A stretch of 64,000 bases of DNA, taken from NCBI RefSeq assembly GCF_016526145.1, contig NZ_JADDUE010000009.1, forward strand, positions 186,001 to 250,000, written 5' to 3'. The notes beneath the pieces were generated by a model, which had not been told where the DNA came from, did no database searches, and saw only the letters and a list, made by a program, of their open reading frames with translations. Positions 61,682 to 64,000 of this stretch are shown piece by piece. The position numbers and the translations under genes were made by a program. The first letter of the stretch is position 1, and every line of letters begins with the position of its first letter. This DNA is from Saccharopolyspora galaxeae. Lineage in GTDB: Bacteria > Actinomycetota > Actinomycetes > Mycobacteriales > Pseudonocardiaceae.

Positions 61682-63235
61682 TCAGCCGGCGTTGTCCTCC
61701 TTGAGCATGTCGGAGCACTTCTCGCCGATGGCCATCGTGGTGATGTTCGGGTTCACCGCGACCAGGAACGGCATCGCGGAGGCATCAGCGACGCGCAGGC
61801 CGTCGACGCCCTTGACCCGCAGGCGTGCGTCCAGCGGCGCGTTCTGGTCGTCGGCCGCGCCCATCGGGACCGAAGCCGCGGGGTGGTAGACGGTGTTGTG
61901 CGTCTTCCTGATGTAGTCAGCGATCTCGTCGTCGCTGCGTACATCGGGGCCTGGGTGCAGTTCGGCACCGGCCCATTCGTGCATCGCCTGCTGCGAGACG
62001 ATCTTCCGCGCGAGTTTGATGCCCTCGGTCATGACCCTGATGTCGTGCGGGTCGGTGAAGTACCGGGGGTCGACCTTCGGCTTGTCCCGGAAATCTCGAG
62101 TGCGCAACCGGACGTTGCCGATCGAGCGGCTGCGGGTGACGTTCGGCGTCAGGCAGAAGCCGTTCTCCGTCGTCGGGTATCCCTGCCGCATGGTGTGCAT
62201 GTCGAACGGCACCGAACCGTAGTGGAACATCAGGTCGGGCCGGTTCAGGCCGGCTTCGGTGGTGGTGAAGATGCCGATCTCCCACCATTGCGTGGATTCG
62301 GTGACCATCGGCTGCTTCGCGTCCCATCCGATGACGCCTTCGGGATGGTCCTGGAGGTTGGATCCGACACCGGGTGAGTCGACGAGCACGTCGATCCCGA
62401 CTTCCCGCAGGTGTTCGCCCGGCCCGATTCCGGACAGCATCAGCAGCTTGGGCGTGTCGATGGCCCCGGAGGACAGCACCACTTCTTGCCGGGCGCGCAC
62501 CGTGCGGGTGTGGACGAGGTCGGGGTCGAGGTAGGCGATCCCGGTCGCCCGCTTCCCATCGAACTCGACCTTTTTGGCCCGCACTTCGGTGCGCACCTCG
62601 AGGTTCGGCCGCCTGCCCATGATCGGGTGCAGGTAGGACACCGAGGACGACGACCGCGTGCCGTCTTCCCGCGCGTTGATCTGGAACCAGTTCGCGCCGT
62701 GCGTGACGGTGCGTCCCGAGTTGAATTCGGTCGTCGGGATGCCCGCTTGTTCGCAGGCTTGCAGCAGCGCAACCCCGGACGGGTCGTTGGGCGGAACGCT
62801 GCGAATGTTCACCGGCCCGCTGCGCCCGTGGTGGTCGCCTGGTCCGTCGTTGGTCTCGAGCCTCTTGTACAGCGGGAAGACGTCGCTGGCGCCCCATCCG
62901 GTGGCGCCCATCCGTTCCCATTCGTCTAGGTCTTCGGCGGGCGCCCAGAACGCGATGCACGAGTTGTGCGAGGAGCAGCCGCCGAGCACGCGGGCACGGG
63001 CGTGCCGCATGTAGGAGTTGCCTTGCTCTTGCGGTTCGACGAGGTAATCCCAGTCGTAGCCGGATTCGAGCAGCGCCATCCACCGGTCGAGTTCGAGGAT
63101 GGCTTTGTCCCCGACATCGGATGGTCCGGCTTCGAGCAGGCAAACAGTGGTGCCGGGGTCTTCGGAAAGGCGAGCCGCCAGCGCGGCGCCTGCGCTTCCG
63201 CCGCCCACCACGACGTAGTCGAATTCTTCGGCCAT
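61682..63235 (-). CDS. GMC-family FAD oxidoreductase (choline dehydrogenase-like)
   Basis: Flavin alcohol dehydrogenase/oxidase of 517 residues. FAD motif YVVVGGGSAGAALAARLSED at the N-terminus, GMC signature 1 around ARVLGGCSSHNSCIAFWAPA, signature 2 SSGAIDTPKLLMLSGIG. The C-terminal active site holds HPAASVPMG (catalytic His) and NPNITTMAIGEK. The sequence is close to BetA-type choline/alcohol dehydrogenases, but the substrate may be another primary alcohol. It is 20 bp downstream of the APC permease gene on the same strand, suggesting uptake and oxidation of one compound, such as an amine or amino alcohol. Confidence 0.92.
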   Translation of the reverse strand: MAEEFDYVVVGGGSAGAALAARLSEDPGTTVCLLEAGPSDVGDKAILELDRWMALLESGYDWDYLVEPQEQGNSYMRHARARVLGGCSSHNSCIAFWAPAEDLDEWERMGATGWGASDVFPLYKRLETNDGPGDHHGRSGPVNIRSVPPNDPSGVALLQACEQAGIPTTEFNSGRTVTHGANWFQINAREDGTRSSSSVSYLHPIMGRRPNLEVRTEVRAKKVEFDGKRATGIAYLDPDLVHTRTVRARQEVVLSSGAIDTPKLLMLSGIGPGEHLREVGIDVLVDSPGVGSNLQDHPEGVIGWDAKQPMVTESTQWWEIGIFTTTEAGLNRPDLMFHYGSVPFDMHTMRQGYPTTENGFCLTPNVTRSRSIGNVRLRTRDFRDKPKVDPRYFTDPHDIRVMTEGIKLARKIVSQQAMHEWAGAELHPGPDVRSDDEIADYIRKTHNTVYHPAASVPMGAADDQNAPLDARLRVKGVDGLRVADASAMPFLVAVNPNITTMAIGEKCSDMLKEDNAG

Positions 63236-63254
63236 GGTCTCAGCTCCGTTCCCT

Positions 63255-64000
63255 TCAGGACAGTGCGGACTTGGTCGTATCGGTGTCGCCCGTGGCCGCG
63301 TGGTCGGCGAGCACGCCGACGCGGTGTCGCTGCACGAACCAGTAGTAGGCGAATCCGCCGAGCGCGGCGATGCCGACGAACAGCACGGAGCTCCACTGCA
63401 GGTACCAGTGGTAGGGCGGTTCGGCGTTGTAGACGTCGCGCCGCGGCCAGGCGAGGTTGGTGGTCATCCCGATTCCCCACAGCACCGCGAGCACGTTCAC
63501 GGGCAGTCCCCACCGCCCGAGGGTGAATCGGCCTTCCTGCTTCCGGGAGGACCATTCGCCGCGCAGGCGGGCGACCAGCATGGGGATGGTCACCAGCAGG
63601 TACGACACGTAGATGAGGATGATCGCGAGGCTGGTGACGGCGGAGAAGATCTGCGGTTGCCCGATGTTGACGACCAGCAGTGCCACTGCGATGACGCCGA
63701 TGACGATGGCCGGTACGACCGGCGTCTGAAAGCGTGGGCTGACTCGTGCGAGTTTCGACCCGCCGGGCAGTGCGTTGTCCCGCGCCATGGCGAATGCGAT
63801 GCGGATGGCCGCGGTGTGCACCGCGAGCACGCACACGGTGATCGCCACGAACACCACGAGCAGGAACAGCCGTCCGATGAGTGGTCCGAGCGAGTCGGTG
63901 AGCACGAACTGGAGGCCGACTTCGGTCAGCTCCGGCGCGTTGAGGTCTCTGGCGGCCATCAGCGCCAGCAGGATGATCAACCCGCCGAGCACGAACGATG
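63255..64000 (-). CDS. APC-family amino acid/amine permease, 5' part cut off
   Basis: The C-terminal 248 residues of a polytopic transporter; the N-terminal half lies beyond the right edge. Six or seven membrane helices are seen (GRLFLLVVFVAITVCVLAVH; VVPAIVIGVIAVALLVVN; IILIYVSYLLVTIPMLVA). IRIAFAMARDNALPGGSKLARVSPRFQTPVVP is the classic APC loop between helices 8 and 9. It is close to the bacterial amino acid/choline/GABA permease group. Co-transcribed with the GMC oxidoreductase. Confidence 0.88.
   Translation of the reverse strand, partial: SFVLGGLIILLALMAARDLNAPELTEVGLQFVLTDSLGPLIGRLFLLVVFVAITVCVLAVHTAAIRIAFAMARDNALPGGSKLARVSPRFQTPVVPAIVIGVIAVALLVVNIGQPQIFSAVTSLAIILIYVSYLLVTIPMLVARLRGEWSSRKQEGRFTLGRWGLPVNVLAVLWGIGMTTNLAWPRRDVYNAEPPYHWYLQWSSVLFVGIAALGGFAYYWFVQRHRVGVLADHAATGDTDTTKSALS

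Overview
The window reads as chromosomal DNA of a high-GC actinomycete. Evidence: very high GC with strong G/C at third codon positions, many GTG starts, leaderless-looking genes, an ANTAR-type PdtaR regulator, an F420-type LLM oxidoreductase, a DUF222/HNH protein, and the order pdtaR - PaaI thioesterase - polA - rpsA - coaE - uvrB. A Pseudonocardiaceae member, most likely near Saccharopolyspora, is my inference; no rRNA is present to prove it.

Layout. (1) 1-2833: secreted GH3 glycosidase (cut by the left edge) divergent from a ROK repressor. (2) 3104-8135: an IclR-controlled catabolic island with an Ldh-type dehydrogenase, a dehydrogenase-RraA aldolase fusion, a TRAP-type large permease and a small membrane protein. 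(3) 8455-11576: an odd tRNA with a CAA anticodon and a large helicase-nuclease fusion. (4) 11724-16206: pdtaR, thioesterase, polA, VOC protein. (5) 16262-20901: YhgE/Pip exporter with a degenerate ABC ATPase, GNAT and methyltransferase. (6) 21503-27887: rpsA, coaE-GrpB fusion, two DUF402 paralogues, uvrB. (7) 28177-32908: a P-loop ATPase paired with a membrane-anchored periplasmic-binding-like receptor, then an FAD monooxygenase. (8) 33104-38319: a four-gene operon with coupled overlaps (CaiB CoA-transferase, acetoacetate decarboxylase-like, 3-hydroxyacyl-CoA dehydrogenase, glutaryl-CoA dehydrogenase-like) plus LysR. (9) 38390-43725: hydrolase-ABC ATPase fusion with its permease, then terC behind a yybP-ykoY-type riboswitch. 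(10) 43818-45399: RES-domain protein and its probable antitoxin. (11) 45818-49032: two SDRs, TetR, quinone reductase; then an AbgT transporter. (12) 50864-57676: a seven-gene acyl-CoA catabolic operon on the minus strand, interrupted by a MITE. (13) 57765-64000: LLM oxidoreductase, secreted DUF1524 nuclease, DinB protein, DUF222/HNH protein, GMC oxidoreductase and an APC permease cut by the right edge.

The strongest new-looking observations are these. A 197-bp MITE with CTAG duplications sits exactly at a stop codon/Shine-Dalgarno junction. The HAD-APH-acyl-CoA dehydrogenase set matches the three domains of ACAD10 as separate genes. The same near-palindromic operator lies in front of the SDR/TetR cluster and of the HAD operon. 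Matched RecA-NDp (PafBC-type) promoters place leaderless GTG starts at polA and uvrB. A riboswitch has mutually exclusive stems, one of which masks the terC ribosome site. The CAA-anticodon tRNA has a short variable loop. Possible defence or signalling units are the tRNA-adjacent helicase-nuclease and the ATPase/receptor pair; neither function can be proven from sequence alone.
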